A stretch of 64,000 nucleotides of DNA from Membranipora membranacea. Lineage: Eukaryota; Bryozoa; Gymnolaemata; Cheilostomatida; Membraniporidae. A program made the translations under genes and the position numbers. Every line of letters starts with the position of its first letter. The first letter of the stretch is position 1. The notes beneath the pieces are model-generated. The model did not search any database, was not told the origin of the DNA, and worked only from the letters and a program-made list of their open reading frames with translations. This document shows, one piece after another, positions 1 to 11,400 of the stretch. Location of the stretch: positions 18,103,387 through 18,167,386 of the forward strand of contig OU612069.1 of the NCBI GenBank assembly GCA_914767715.1, written 5' to 3'.

Positions 1-467
1 ATTTCGGAACGAAAGGATCAAACTTAAATTCAGTCCAGTTCAAAAACACTGACAAGATGTTGATAGAAACAGAAAGCAAATTGCAGGCTGCAATTATGCC
101 AATAATTAGGCGTTTCGACAACCTGTTTTTTACAAAAGCGCGATAATTGAGTGGGTAAGCGACGGACACCCATCGATCAATGTACATTGCACTATGAACG
201 GTGGCCTTTATCTCCATAAAAGATCCCATAACTATCCCAAGAAGAGTACACCATCCGTCGTGTATCCATAACTCCCCTCTTATTATTGCCACAAGTCCAG
301 CAGTAAATGGCACCAACAAAGTTAAGTCTGGCACCGCAAGGCTGAACATGTAGTAATGTTGCATTTGTAGATTCCTCAGTTTCCTAAATGTAGTAATGAC
401 TAGCGTGTTAGTTATAAGAATATCGATATACACTGCCAGACATACTAATGCGAGTCCAGTCTTCCAT
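1..467 (-). pseudogene. Class-A GPCR, 5' part, probable pseudogene (truncated by window)
   Basis: The minus strand encodes TM1 to about TM4 of a rhodopsin-like receptor. Bases 1-460 align without gaps to 26301-26760 of the complete GPCR gene (about 32 mismatches by hand count, about 93% identity). The TM2 Asp, the conserved ECL1 Trp and TM3 Cys, and an IDRW box after TM3 (MYIDRWVSVAYP) are all present, and the reading frame is open over this stretch. At the 5' end, 30 bases of the intact copy (just after its ATG) are replaced by one base here. The equivalent ATG (465-467) therefore reads out of frame and stops after 19 codons. The receptor frame runs back to a stop without another Met before TM1. 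It could be rescued only by an upstream exon I cannot see. The 3' half lies outside the window. Confidence 0.8.
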
Positions 468-541
468 CTCTCAAGGTTGTTGTTGAGATAAGATGAATAC
501 TAAGTGGTAATTCAGATGTAGTTGGGACAAATCAATCCAGA

Positions 542-584
542 GGCATAACTCAGGCTGATATAATATATCAGCCTGAGTTATGCC
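542..584. repeat. 43-bp perfect palindrome, 20-bp arms
   Basis: The arms at 542-561 and 565-584 are exact reverse complements with a 3-nt centre. The arm begins GGCATAACTCAGGCTGATAT. It lies just upstream of the broken GPCR start and just downstream of the small minus-strand ORF. It could be a miniature foldback insertion or a hairpin in a transcript. No target-site duplication is evident. Confidence 0.85.
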
Positions 585-593
585 CCTGGGATA

Positions 594-926
594 TTATATT
601 ATTTCTATAACAGCAGTGGGTTGCATCAGCCATGATTTACATAATTTGATCGCACAATACATACAAAGTTTACACTTGTCAGGGCACTGAGTATGATTCA
701 CTTTGTCAGCTAGTTCTGTAATAGCTACGCAATGTTCTTCTGGTTCAGAATTAACACCCTGCGCCTTAATTATGTAATCAAATGATATAGTCTGTACAAC
801 AAACAACAAAAAGAATAAGGGATACGGCTGCATATTAGGCTTGTAAAGTAAATACCCCACGTTAAGAGCGCACAAGAGAACAAACCGGGGGGACAATTTC
901 GTGATTTTATACATAATTTTTACCAA
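594..926 (-). CDS. Hypothetical small Cys-rich protein, 110 aa
   Basis: This is an open frame with a hydrophobic N-terminal half. The C-terminal 45 residues hold a Cys cluster (HC-x14-C-x3-C-x2-C-x2-C-x4-C, with the core CPDKCKLCMYC). A hydrophobic stretch at residues 43-50 would fit a membrane or signal segment. No family is recognised. There are no visible introns, no paralogue in the window and no codon evidence, so it may be chance. It is listed because the Cys spacing is denser than expected in AT-rich non-coding DNA. Confidence 0.25.
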   Translation of the reverse strand: MVKIMYKITKLSPRFVLLCALNVGYLLYKPNMQPYPLFFLLFVVQTISFDYIIKAQGVNSEPEEHCVAITELADKVNHTQCPDKCKLCMYCAIKLCKSWLMQPTAVIEII

Positions 927-929
927 GAA

Positions 930-2194
930 GTGACAGGAATTTGGTGGTCAAGGTTGGCTGAGGTTAACAGTTGTGACCAACTGATTATATAACTTCCAAC
1001 AAACATGATTTTCACTTGTAAATTATATGTATTGCCTCTTTGTTAATTTTTTGCTTGACTACTCTTGATGAGCCATGACCTCGGTGACAAATATTGCGAC
1101 CATAATCAGTTAATTCCTGTGGATTATTAGTTTTTATCATTCAATTGAGCTTAGGCTTGGATTATAGGTGTCATGACATAAATATCAATCATATAACATG
1201 ATTTTGCTGTCACCTGATCTCAAGCTGGCCACCACCAACAGGAAGTGGCCGCCCATTAATATGTCTGACCATGTACCATCAGGATATCTTTGCCCAATGC
1301 TAAAACTTAAGAGATCATAGATTTTGTTGTTTCATGATCTGTGGATACACCTGCCATCTTACAGGTATTTTGTTGTGATACACTGGAAACCCAGGATATT
1401 CTACCTTGTCAGGATAGCCAGCATTGGCTTTGCATATTTAATTCCGATCGCCAACCTGATTCGGATGAATGAGTAAAGGCTAACCTTGCCAGTCGAAAAG
1501 TCTGTTGAAAACAAGGCCACCAGCCAGGCATTGAAATATATTTGATTTAATATGCTATGATTTTATTTAGTACTAACTATCCAACTAAAACTTACAGAGC
1601 GACAAAAATTTATTGTATTGGTGGTGAAAAAAAATAAGTGCGATTGGTTTTGACCATTAGCAAACATGATGTCTCAAGGTGTAAGAGGGAAGGGTGTCAG
1701 GTTGCCTAGAATAGTTACAGTCGTAGCATTTATTTGTGATAATTAAGGATTATCATAACAGACCAAACACTGTGTGGGAATTGAATGAATGAATAGAATG
1801 CGGTGTCCTCAGTATTTAATATAGATGACTGTCGAAGACTGAAATTCCCCACATTATGACTCAATCTAATCTGAAGCCACATGACCTCAATATACAATAT
1901 GGTTGGTTGTATTACTTTATATTTGCTCGCCTATATTCACCATTTCTAGCTGTGTTGGGTTGAATCTATAATATGATCATCATAAGGTCATCAAAACTAT
2001 AACAACTGAATATAGAACTTCATTTTAATCTGATTTTGCTTCAAAAGCTTGAATAAATTACGGTTAAACTAAAACAAAGTGTCAAACAAAAAGATGAGGT
2101 CAAGGGATATTTGGCACTGCATCAGTGGTGGCTCAGGCAAGCATATACTGTGTGCCAGCAATTCTCTGGAGTGAAAGCGAAGGGCAGGATGAGA
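930..2194. other. Non-coding stretch, nothing recognised
   Basis: AT-rich DNA without long ORFs or recognisable repeats. It may be intergenic DNA or intron. Confidence 0.5.
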
Positions 2195-2345
2195 GCAAAT
2201 GGCTCTTTTCAGTTGCTTAGAGCACCGTTCCTTTAGCGTGCAAGTGTTGAAGGTTGTGGGTTTGAGTTCGACTGCAGTCGTCCAACTACTGGGGCAGATA
2301 TTGCGGCCTAGCCCCTAAGGCAACTTAAAATTTGTTTTCCAGTAA
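2195..2345 (+). mobile_element. tRNA-derived SINE fragment (family 2)
   Basis: It carries a tRNA-like head with an A-box-like segment (GTTGCTTAGAGCACCG) and a B-box-like segment (TGTGGGTTTGAGTTCGAC). These are followed by CTGCAGTCGTCCAACTACTG. The same order of blocks occurs in better preserved form on the minus strand at 55610-55830, which supports a shared SINE family. Confidence 0.6.
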
Positions 2346-2640
2346 TCATGCTGATCTAACCATCAAATCCGAACACTCGATTCGGGATTAAAAACATTTT
2401 CACTACTTTGCAACAAATGAGCAAATAACATCAACCTATGTTTCAAATTTTATATTCAAATTAAAATTCCGTTATCAATTTGTAAGCAGTTAATATCCAA
2501 TAGGCGACTTACCAGGCCTTTGAAAATCAACAATTTCGATCAAGTTTTCTTCCCTTGGAAAAGGGACAGTGGCAATGAGCACATCATTAGTGATGACAGA
2601 ATACATGGAATAACTCCTATTCTAAGAAAGCTAAAATTGA

Positions 2641-2790
2641 TAGACAACGGACAGATCCCTAAAAAGTGTCTCCGTTAAGGCGTTTCGTGACATCAGAAGG
2701 AACAAAGCACCACTATATATCAAATCGAAGCTAAGACTCTAGGGAATAAGAATATTTTGGTAAAAAATTTAAATTGGGGGGGGCGCACCT
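2641..2790 (+). repeat. Dispersed repeat, inverted partner at 6630-6775
   Basis: The blocks CAACGGACAGATC, CGTGACATC, ATCAAATCGAAG and a G-run recur in the same order on the opposite strand at 6630-6775. The pair are diverged copies of one interspersed repeat about 4 kb apart. The family is not recognised. Confidence 0.6.
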
Positions 2791-3645
2791 GAATCGGAGG
2801 GTTAAAGAGAGGAAAACTTCAAATTTCCCAAAAATATACCTATTTGCATTACACATCACAGAGAGTGTTCCTATCACAATAAATTTGGTTGACACAGTTA
2901 TTTTAGATTAAAACATAGTGAGTGACATAAGAATAGTTGAAAAAACTTTCTTGGATTTTTATGCTGCCGGATATTTCGAGGGCACCAAAAAAATAGCGTG
3001 ATTTGGTTATACTGTAGACAAGACTTTTTTTTCGTTTTTCAGATTCACTCAAAAAATGTACAGAGGCTAGATTCACTAAAACTTAAACATTTTTTATGCT
3101 ATGGTCATTTCAAATATGAAGAATTTATTCGGAGTTGTCCCGACAGCGAATTACAAATGCATTTTCACTTGCCAATCTTTGAATATAATTAATTTTCCAA
3201 ATGTATATTTAGAATAAATTACTTGCTGCCACCCTTCTTAACATGGTTGAGCGTAATTTTGTCTCTGCTTAACTTTAAATATGTTATTATTAATTTCCTT
3301 CACTATTCAATGAATGATGGTTATTGGAACAATTTTTTGAAGATTAAGATTATTGTCTGATGTCACCTTGTTTCTAATTAAAAAAAATTGTGTATAAGAA
3401 AGTATAGTAACCTACTGTCATTATAAGAGCTTCAAAAGGTAAAACAACATTTGTGATTGGACAAGGCAGTCCTACATCAAAATTCAAAATCCCAAAAGAA
3501 TAGTCTTTGGAGTAGCACCGCTGAGATATGACCAAATTATTCTTGTGTCGATGTTTATTGAATTGTCTTGAAAAAACATAATGCACAAGGATCCCCAAGG
3601 CCAGCAGTTTAGTAACAACTTGATAGAGCACTGTCCCAAAAGGCC
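2791..3645. other. Non-coding stretch, nothing recognised
   Basis: Short ORFs occur on both strands, including a minus-strand frame at 3374-3631 that runs up to the poly(T) tract. I see no family similarity, splice context or repeat in it. Confidence 0.4.

Positions 3646-3647
<2 letters not shown>

Positions 3648-3676
<29 letters not shown>
3648..3676 (-). repeat. Poly(A) tract on minus strand, preceded by AATAAA
   Basis: About 29 T's on the plus strand. Read on the minus strand, the tract follows AATAAAAGTGT, a poly(A) signal followed closely by A's. That order suggests the 3' end of a retroposed transcript. Upstream minus-strand sequence (3680-3900) shows no recognisable coding content. 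A simple A-tract is the alternative. Confidence 0.5.
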
Positions 3677-3679
<3 letters not shown>

Positions 3680-3680
<1 letters not shown>

Positions 3681-5690
3681 TTTTATTGGCAGTCTATTTC
3701 ATTCCAGTAGTGGAATGTTTTCCGAATAGTGCCAAAAAAAAAAGGAAAAGGAAAAGAGAAAAAAAAAGGAAAGCTTGAGACTGAAGATGAGTTAAAATGT
3801 TTCAGTAGTGAGGTGGAAATAGATAGGATGACTTTGAGAAGGGAGAAAATAAAAATGTTAAGATAATTTCATTAAGAAATGCTACAAATATTACACAAGC
3901 AAGCAAACCGTCTCCAGGTTTGCTGACACAGCAATCTCTTAGATAGGGTATGAAACATATGAAATGCAAGAGATGCGTCTTTGGTTGTCAGCCTTGACTT
4001 TATGAGAGGCCAAGTGTATATTCTTCGTTGTCAACAAACTGAAAGTCAGTCGACAAATTTTTCAAGCGTCTATTAGTATGACAGAGGTTCAACAGAGAAA
4101 CCAGATAGACGTGCGATCGTCATTTACAAGCACAGTCTGATCAGGATCATCTAGCTATTGAGGCAAAATACAACAACAGCTGCCAGTAATACATAACGAC
4201 AAGAGTCTCACACCAGACTGCCTAGATCAGATAGTATTTTATAAGTCAAGTAACCTATTCCTAAACCAGTTTTTATATGGCAGTAAGATCTCACTAGAGC
4301 CAGGTATTCAAAAAGCAAGCAATTTATAATCAAGTTTCTCCAGTGAACCATCAACACCCCTATCCTGTAGGTGAACATATTCTAATACATGCCTCAAAGA
4401 TTTGGTATGTTTGTTTTCAACTTCATCAACAAATTAGAAATTTTGAATTAGAATGTATTTGGGTGCGGCAGAGATAAGGCCAACATGCGCAATCAGCGGG
4501 TTAAGGTTTTTTGTTTTTTGAGGTACCAGTCCATACACCATATGAGATGTGGCAAAAATATGTGATGAAAAAAGTCAGCACCTCAGGACAGGAAGTAGGA
4601 CCTGAGTGCTGAAGGTGGCCTGAGTCTTTTTGTATTCAAGGTTGTTGGACAGTTTGTTCCACCGGGCCGACATTTGATAGGAGGCACACGGGTGTCGGTT
4701 TGCTCATGAAGTTAGATTAAATGAGTTAAATGTTCTCTGTGAGCAGATTAAAGTTTCAATTTATAATGTTTGATTTCTTAAAAGGGTTTGTGATGAAGTT
4801 AATCTTTCTGATTTTTAAATAGTTATAAACACTTGTGCTGGCTATATCTGCGTTGCCTGACATATCAATAAGTTCCATATAATCCAAAAACCATCACAGT
4901 TTCACACATTCCAAAGACTGATAAGAAATCATGATACAGTTAAGCATTAATACACTTGGTTTTTGGCAATTTTTGATAACAGTATAATTGTTATTCCGAT
5001 TTTATCCCATCACTCTGTTACAGATAAAAGGGGCAGTGTAAATTTGACTTTAAGATAAATGGAGATAAAGTCGGACCCAGAACTTTTTAATAACTGAGGA
5101 ACCCAAACGTTTATAGTACCTGCCTCAGAACATATTCTTATTGATCACCTAAATCTTTCTGTAATATGCAAGGCAGGACCTGAAGTGCTCAATTGAACAT
5201 GGTTTAAACACATATGGGATAACTCTGAGAGCAGGACATGTCGGTGGAGGGTATCAAACCTCTGAGTTTCATTCACCCATGGCTGTCAAAACTTTGTGAG
5301 CTAGCAATGAAAGTGCCTTATTGGTTGATATATATTCCTTTAACTCCAGTGCGCCGTCATTGAATTCAAAAGTTGAGTCACAAATAGTGGGGACATATCT
5401 GCTGATGCAGCTTTGAAATAGGTCCCGAACAAGCTAACCATGTCATAGCTGCACTCATTGGCGATGCTAAAAAAGACGCTCTGCCCGCTTAAAAAGCTGC
5501 TCGATCTCCCAAAAACGGACGGTCTTGATGGAGCTCATGTAAATTGCTAAAAGTATAACAAGACAAGCTTTTCTGGTAGAAGCAGCGAACAAATACAAAT
5601 CAAAGAAGTCTTCAATCATCTAATAACATGGCAGACGAGATACTATGCAATGCTGTTGCTTCGGTGCTTGAGTTGCCCTTTATGTCAAAT
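3680..5690. other. Non-coding stretch; purine-rich patch at 3730-3780
   Basis: A purine-rich run follows the poly(T) tract on the plus strand. The rest is unremarkable AT-rich DNA without supported genes. Confidence 0.4.
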
Positions 5691-5694
5691 GCTT

Positions 5695-5931
5695 GGGTGG
5701 GGGAGGGATAGCAAGGAGAGATAAAACTTGTGCCAGGTGGTTTGTTACATTTCACACAAGTTTATAATTCCCTGGGTGGGGGAGGGATAGCAAGGAGAGA
5801 TAAAACTTGTGCCAGGTGGTTTGTTACATTTCACACAAGTTTATAATTCCCTGGGTGGGGGAGGGATAGCAAGGAGAGATAAAACTTGTGCCAGGTGGTT
5901 TGTTACATTTCACACAAGTTTATAATTCCCT
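5695..5931. repeat. Tandem repeat, 3 identical 79-bp units
   Basis: The units lie at 5695-5773, 5774-5852 and 5853-5931, and I see no differences between them. Each starts GGGTGGGGGAGGGATAG and contains an internal inverted repeat, AAACTTGTG / CACAAGTTT, so each unit can fold into a stem. Perfect identity means very recent expansion or homogenisation. Confidence 0.95.
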
Positions 5932-8490
5932 GTCATATTGTCTGTCAGACACCAACTATTCTCAGAAAAGGATGAGCACAGAGGATACTTTCATCATCTG
6001 TCTGTCTCTCTGACTATTAGGCGAGCGAATGGGAGATTGCCAAGCCAGAATAAAAAAAATTGAGCCATCTGTAATCAGCGATCATCGGCGGGAGATTACC
6101 GGGGCTGCCTGCAAGATTGTATACACCGCACTACTCCCAGCTCTTAAAAATCTAGAGGAATTGACAGTGACCAACTACCGGTCATCAAAATGCAGATTGT
6201 AAGCTCGCAGCTGCCATTTAGGAGGGGGAACTTTTGCCGCAATCTTGTCGCTGTGCGTGCGACGTCTGCTTCGACTTTTCAGCTTAAAACAAGGCTGTAT
6301 ATTCAGATTGGGGTGACTATGACTGCTGTACCTCTTCTGGGATATGGCAGATTGCTCATGACCCGTCGGTGTAATATTTGGTTAAAGTAAAACCTTGTTA
6401 AACTACAAAAAGGTGGAAAAAATCCGAAACGGGAGAGACAACTACCACTTTGCAAAAATTAAATTTGTTTAAGGGTTTTTTTGGTGATTTTTTTAGAGAT
6501 ACAGAATCTATTTTTTAAACATGGATGAATATCATCTAAATGCATATTTTTGAGGCATTGGAAGTATATATTTATCATTCCGAGGAGAACCAGGCCCAAA
6601 AAAATCCAAAAAAAATTTGTTTTGCTTAAAAAAATGGCCGCCCCCCAAATTTTTTTCTTTAAGACCTTGATATTCTTACTCAAGAGAAAATTCCCTTCGA
6701 TTTGATGTATGGTGTTGCTTTGTATCTTCCGATATCACGAACCGTCAAAAAAAAGATGATCTGTCCGTTGACTATAAAGGGGTTTCCATAGGATCATGTC
6801 TGTGTAGTAAGTTATCTGATGGCATAGTTTTCAGCACCCTACTCGGTATTAATTTTTTAATTTTGAGGTACTGCCCAGTGGATTTTTCAGGTAATTACAG
6901 TAAATGTATGTTCCTGATCACAGCAATAAATTGACCCAATGTACACCAGTACACAAAACAGTACACAATACACATATTATTGCATTGATATTTTATGCTA
7001 TGTTTATTGTCTGCTGTGATCAGGTAAAATACAGGTAATCATGCTGATGACAAGTGAGGGCACTGTGCCTCTACAGAGTAAATGAATGTAGGATGAGTCC
7101 AACATAATATCACTAGAAATTCCACAGGAATAAATGCCACAAAAGATAAGGGGAATGGATAACAAACTATTTATTGTTTGTCTCACGTTAATTTGGCGAT
7201 TAATTTGTGTTAGATGAATGGTTGACTGATGTCTCTAGAATAGGTTTTGGGTGTTTGATACTTGACATCGGCAAAATTCAGACTTGCAGGAATACAGGTC
7301 CCAGGGCCCCAGGGCCCAATGGTGCGAACCCTCCCTAGCATTCTCTTCAGATTCTATCCCATGCGTAATGTGGTCCAGATTGCCAATTTCCTCATGGTGT
7401 TAACCTTAGCGTGAAGTTTGTTGCAGTAATTCTGCCTTTCCGTGCAGCTTTCAACAAGGCAATTTTACTCTGGTCCATGGTGTTACCCTGAACACCATAT
7501 ATTTCTCCAGTAAGGAGGAGATAACTACAACTGAGCATTTTTGATTTTAAATAACTGCGAACCCCCTCATGACTGGCCTCAGCAGCCGTGTGTTGAGCAG
7601 CATCTCAATCCATCTCTTCCAGCCCTCACTGCATATTTCCAGTACATGTATGTTGACACAGCAGTGTGTTTTAACTGTTGCGCAACCAGGGAGGCTGCCA
7701 ACTCTTCATTGTTTCAGTGCAACAATGATCACCCCCATAACTCTCATGCTTTTACTCTAAGCCAAACTGGTGCAGGATCAACAACCTTGACAAAATGTAG
7801 CTCATAAACTCATCCAATATCCTTTGCCAACACAAAATGATCTCTGACTTGAGCAAAAAAAATTGGTGAAATGTTATCAAAGTCTTATCTTATTAAAATT
7901 CAGTTTACAAATAGGATACATGTATTATGATATTTTAATATTCGTATCAATAATGGCCACATCAAACACTAGTACAAATACAGTCTTTAGTACTTAATTG
8001 TTTTGTTTTTATATTTCATTGGGATTTTAAAGACAGAAATTTATATGATTTATATAAAGGATAACCTTGATTTTTCTTCTGCTAGTAACCTTAATCTCTT
8101 ATATTGTAAGTAGTTGTATAAATGGTTTCTCTGTGAGCAATATTCTTGGTTCTCGTGCACTACTCTTTGAAGTTTGACAGAATCATTCATATTGTCTCAG
8201 ACACCATATTGATTTTGTTTACATAGATAATTGTTTTATAACCTTATTTGAGATCTATAGACTGACAACTATTATGATTCTTTGATTTATCTTCAGCTGT
8301 AGAATCTCATTACCTGAGTTTATTGATCTAGGTGCATCATATCGTTATATTGTTAACACATAAGTATTTATCATGAAGGGTCTGCTGATATTTTCTCAGT
8401 CAAACAGACACCCAAAGGACTCTTGGTACACTACCAGTGGATAAATTTAGCATATAATATACTTCTACATTCAAGATAAAAAGAGACCTG
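5932..8490. other. Non-coding stretch with one dispersed repeat
   Basis: It includes the repeat copy at 6630-6775. ORFs near 6190 and 7541 are short and show no domain. No genes are supported. Confidence 0.4.
6630..6775 (-). repeat. Dispersed repeat, inverted copy of 2641-2790
   Basis: Read on the minus strand, it repeats the blocks CAACGGACAGATC, TTCGTGATATC and CATCAAATCGAAG, followed by a G-rich run. See the plus-strand partner at 2641-2790. Confidence 0.6.
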
Positions 8491-8494
8491 AAAT

Positions 8495-11400
8495 ATGAGG
8501 CTGACTAGATGTTTCGGGATTATATGTTATATATTCCCTGTTTTTGATTTTGTTGGTGAGTAATACAAACATTATCAACATAATGAATACTAAATCTTCT
8601 GAAAATTATGTTTTCACAAATATTGTGTGACATTAACTAAAAGTTTTTCGATATAAGGCATGTTTATGATTTTCCACTCGATGTTATTCAGGGTTTACTT
8701 GCTTATATATTTAAATTACTCTTCGGTTTTCATGTTGTTAGAACGGACCACCCTATCACCTCATTGGTATGGAATATCTGAGATTAAATATCAAAGCTAT
8801 TTGTTTCATTCATTAAAACTAACTATTTTGGGTTTAAAAAGCTTGCACATATCATATTGCTTGTGGTAGCATATTAGTCCCACTCGATAATTCTTCCTCA
8901 GATGCCAGCATAGAGCAGGAGGAAACTTTCATCAGCAAGTATGTCGAGAATGGCCTCAGTGTTTATGATACAAGGCCAATGAAAACTCAGTTAATATGTG
9001 CTTTAATGTGTCAGAAATCTGAGAGCTGCGCTGGATTCAGCTATGAAGGGACTATCTGTATCCTGTATCGTCCTGCATGTTCATTGGAGACATTTGAACA
9101 GATCATACAGCTCAAGAGTGATAGCCCTGACACTGGTATGTTCTAGTTTAAACAATATATATGTTGCTATGAAAAAATTGAGTTGGAATAATTGCTGGGC
9201 ATTTCAGGTGCTTATTAACAAATCAATTTCCACGTTCAAGTAAATTTTGTCGTTTAACTTAAACAGGGTTAATTACATCGTAACATGCACTTTAATGTTT
9301 ACCACCAGATTTTAAGCAAGATAATGCTTTGACGAGAAAGCAGTCGACATTTGACGAGAATGATTGGTGTGATGCTGAATGCTCGATAATACAGCTAATA
9401 AGTACTGAGTTTGAGGTGAACCCCTGGACTGAAATCCACTTTCATTCTGTGTACATGGTGTGTCAGATTACTCTGCTTATAACCTCAATACAATGTAAGT
9501 GTTAGTCATAACCTCTCCAGGAAAAGCACTCAAAACCAACTTTGTCTCTCAAATGACGCAGATGATTATTTAGAATTTCAGTGTATAGATAGCTTTGCTC
9601 AATAAGATCATTAAAATTCTGTTCCTTTTACTGATTATTACAGACATCAATCATAACAAGGTCTATTGCCTTCTCTCTATTGTTTGATTTGTTTGATTCA
9701 ATGGTACAGATGTGAAAGGTAAAGGTGTAACAAATTATAATGAAAGAACTTTTGTTGATAGTAAACTACCAAATATTTAATTCAAATCAAGATACCATTA
9801 TTGATAAGTAAGTAGTTAATAACTCATTTCTTGCTATCATTGTGAGACTATAACAAAGATAGATCAATACTTTGAATTAAAAATGCCAGATTTGAAAAGA
9901 AGTTCAGTTGGATGTACTGCTGCTTGAAACAAGCTATTGCCATTGAAGATGAAATACTTTTCAAACATTTCTGTGATCAGCTGTCCACTGTAGCTTCACG
10001 ACTCAAATCAAATTGCATTCAAGTCTGATGTTTAATAGAAAAAAGTAATCAGTATTATAGCACTGTTAAATCAGTGACGAGAACATATGGAGAAAACTGC
10101 GATGCAATTAATGTTCAAAAAGATATTGTAAAAGGCACTTATGCTTGGAAGGATTGTAGGTTTTTTTATGTGCGTTTGCTTGATTTCCTTCTACTTGTCA
10201 TACAGAAACTTCTAAGCTGTAACCAATTAGGCAACTGAAACTTCAATTTCTTAGCCAGTTTGTGTAGCAGCTGAATATAAGGCATCAATTAATTGAAATT
10301 TATGCGAGAGAAAATTACTATTTAAAGATCCTTACAATGTTTATTTGATAATGTATTCTTTTAGATGCGCAACAACACAAATACAACATCGGGTGTTATC
10401 TGGATAAGGAAAATCCCCGGGACCTGGATGGGTCTCACACTTATGATGAAAACGTTATGACTATAGAAGTCTGTGAACTTTTCTGTCTATCCGGAGGTAG
10501 GCTCCCATTATTCCATATAACACAGGTGCTCCTTGCAGAATGACATTACTTGAATTGACTTGCGTCGTTAATCTCGTGGTCTAATCATTTTTTCATGCAA
10601 AACAGATAAATATTTCCCGAAGCTTGAACATAACAAATTGTGCCAGATGATATTTAAACGGAGCAGTCATCTGAACATGATATTACAGGGTTCGTTTACA
10701 TGGGACTGCAGTTTCATTAGGAGTGCTATTGCGACAATGATTTCGGTAAACACCCAATTCTTAATGAGGCTGATTGTAATAAGAAATGTAGTGGAAACTC
10801 GAGTCAGACATGCGGTGGATATCAGGCAAACTCAATTTGGAGGCTTTACAGTAAGTTTTCCAAAGAGTTTTCTCAATCTATTGACAAAAAGAAGATAAGA
10901 TAAGATAGGATTGATTTATTTGGTAATATAGTCCGTGACGTATTACAATAATGGAGTAGGAATTTCCCTGTTGTTTAAAATCTTAATGCTAACCGGTATA
11001 AAGCTATTAAAATATATCAGTTCAAACTTTTGCTAAAAGGTATTGCGATCTTGAAAATGGGTAGCAGTAATTTAGCATATTATGCTCAGCTGGCATAGTT
11101 TGTTGCTAAAATATGTATTCGCTCAACTAGATAGCTGGTCACATTGACAGAAGAATATTACGAATGAAATTAAAAAAAAGTCGAGTTAATTCTTCGACAG
11201 TAGCTGAAAAATACCGTGACTCAATATTGTAAGTGAACGTAGTTGAACGTGGATTTTCAACGAATGTGTGGCGTATTTCAGGGATTTGACCAACAGCAGC
11301 CTTTCGTTAATTTCATTTTGCTATGCAAGTGATAATGGGAATAAAACACTGAAGACTAATGAACATTAGTAACCACTAAATTGGATATGCGGGGATGGCA

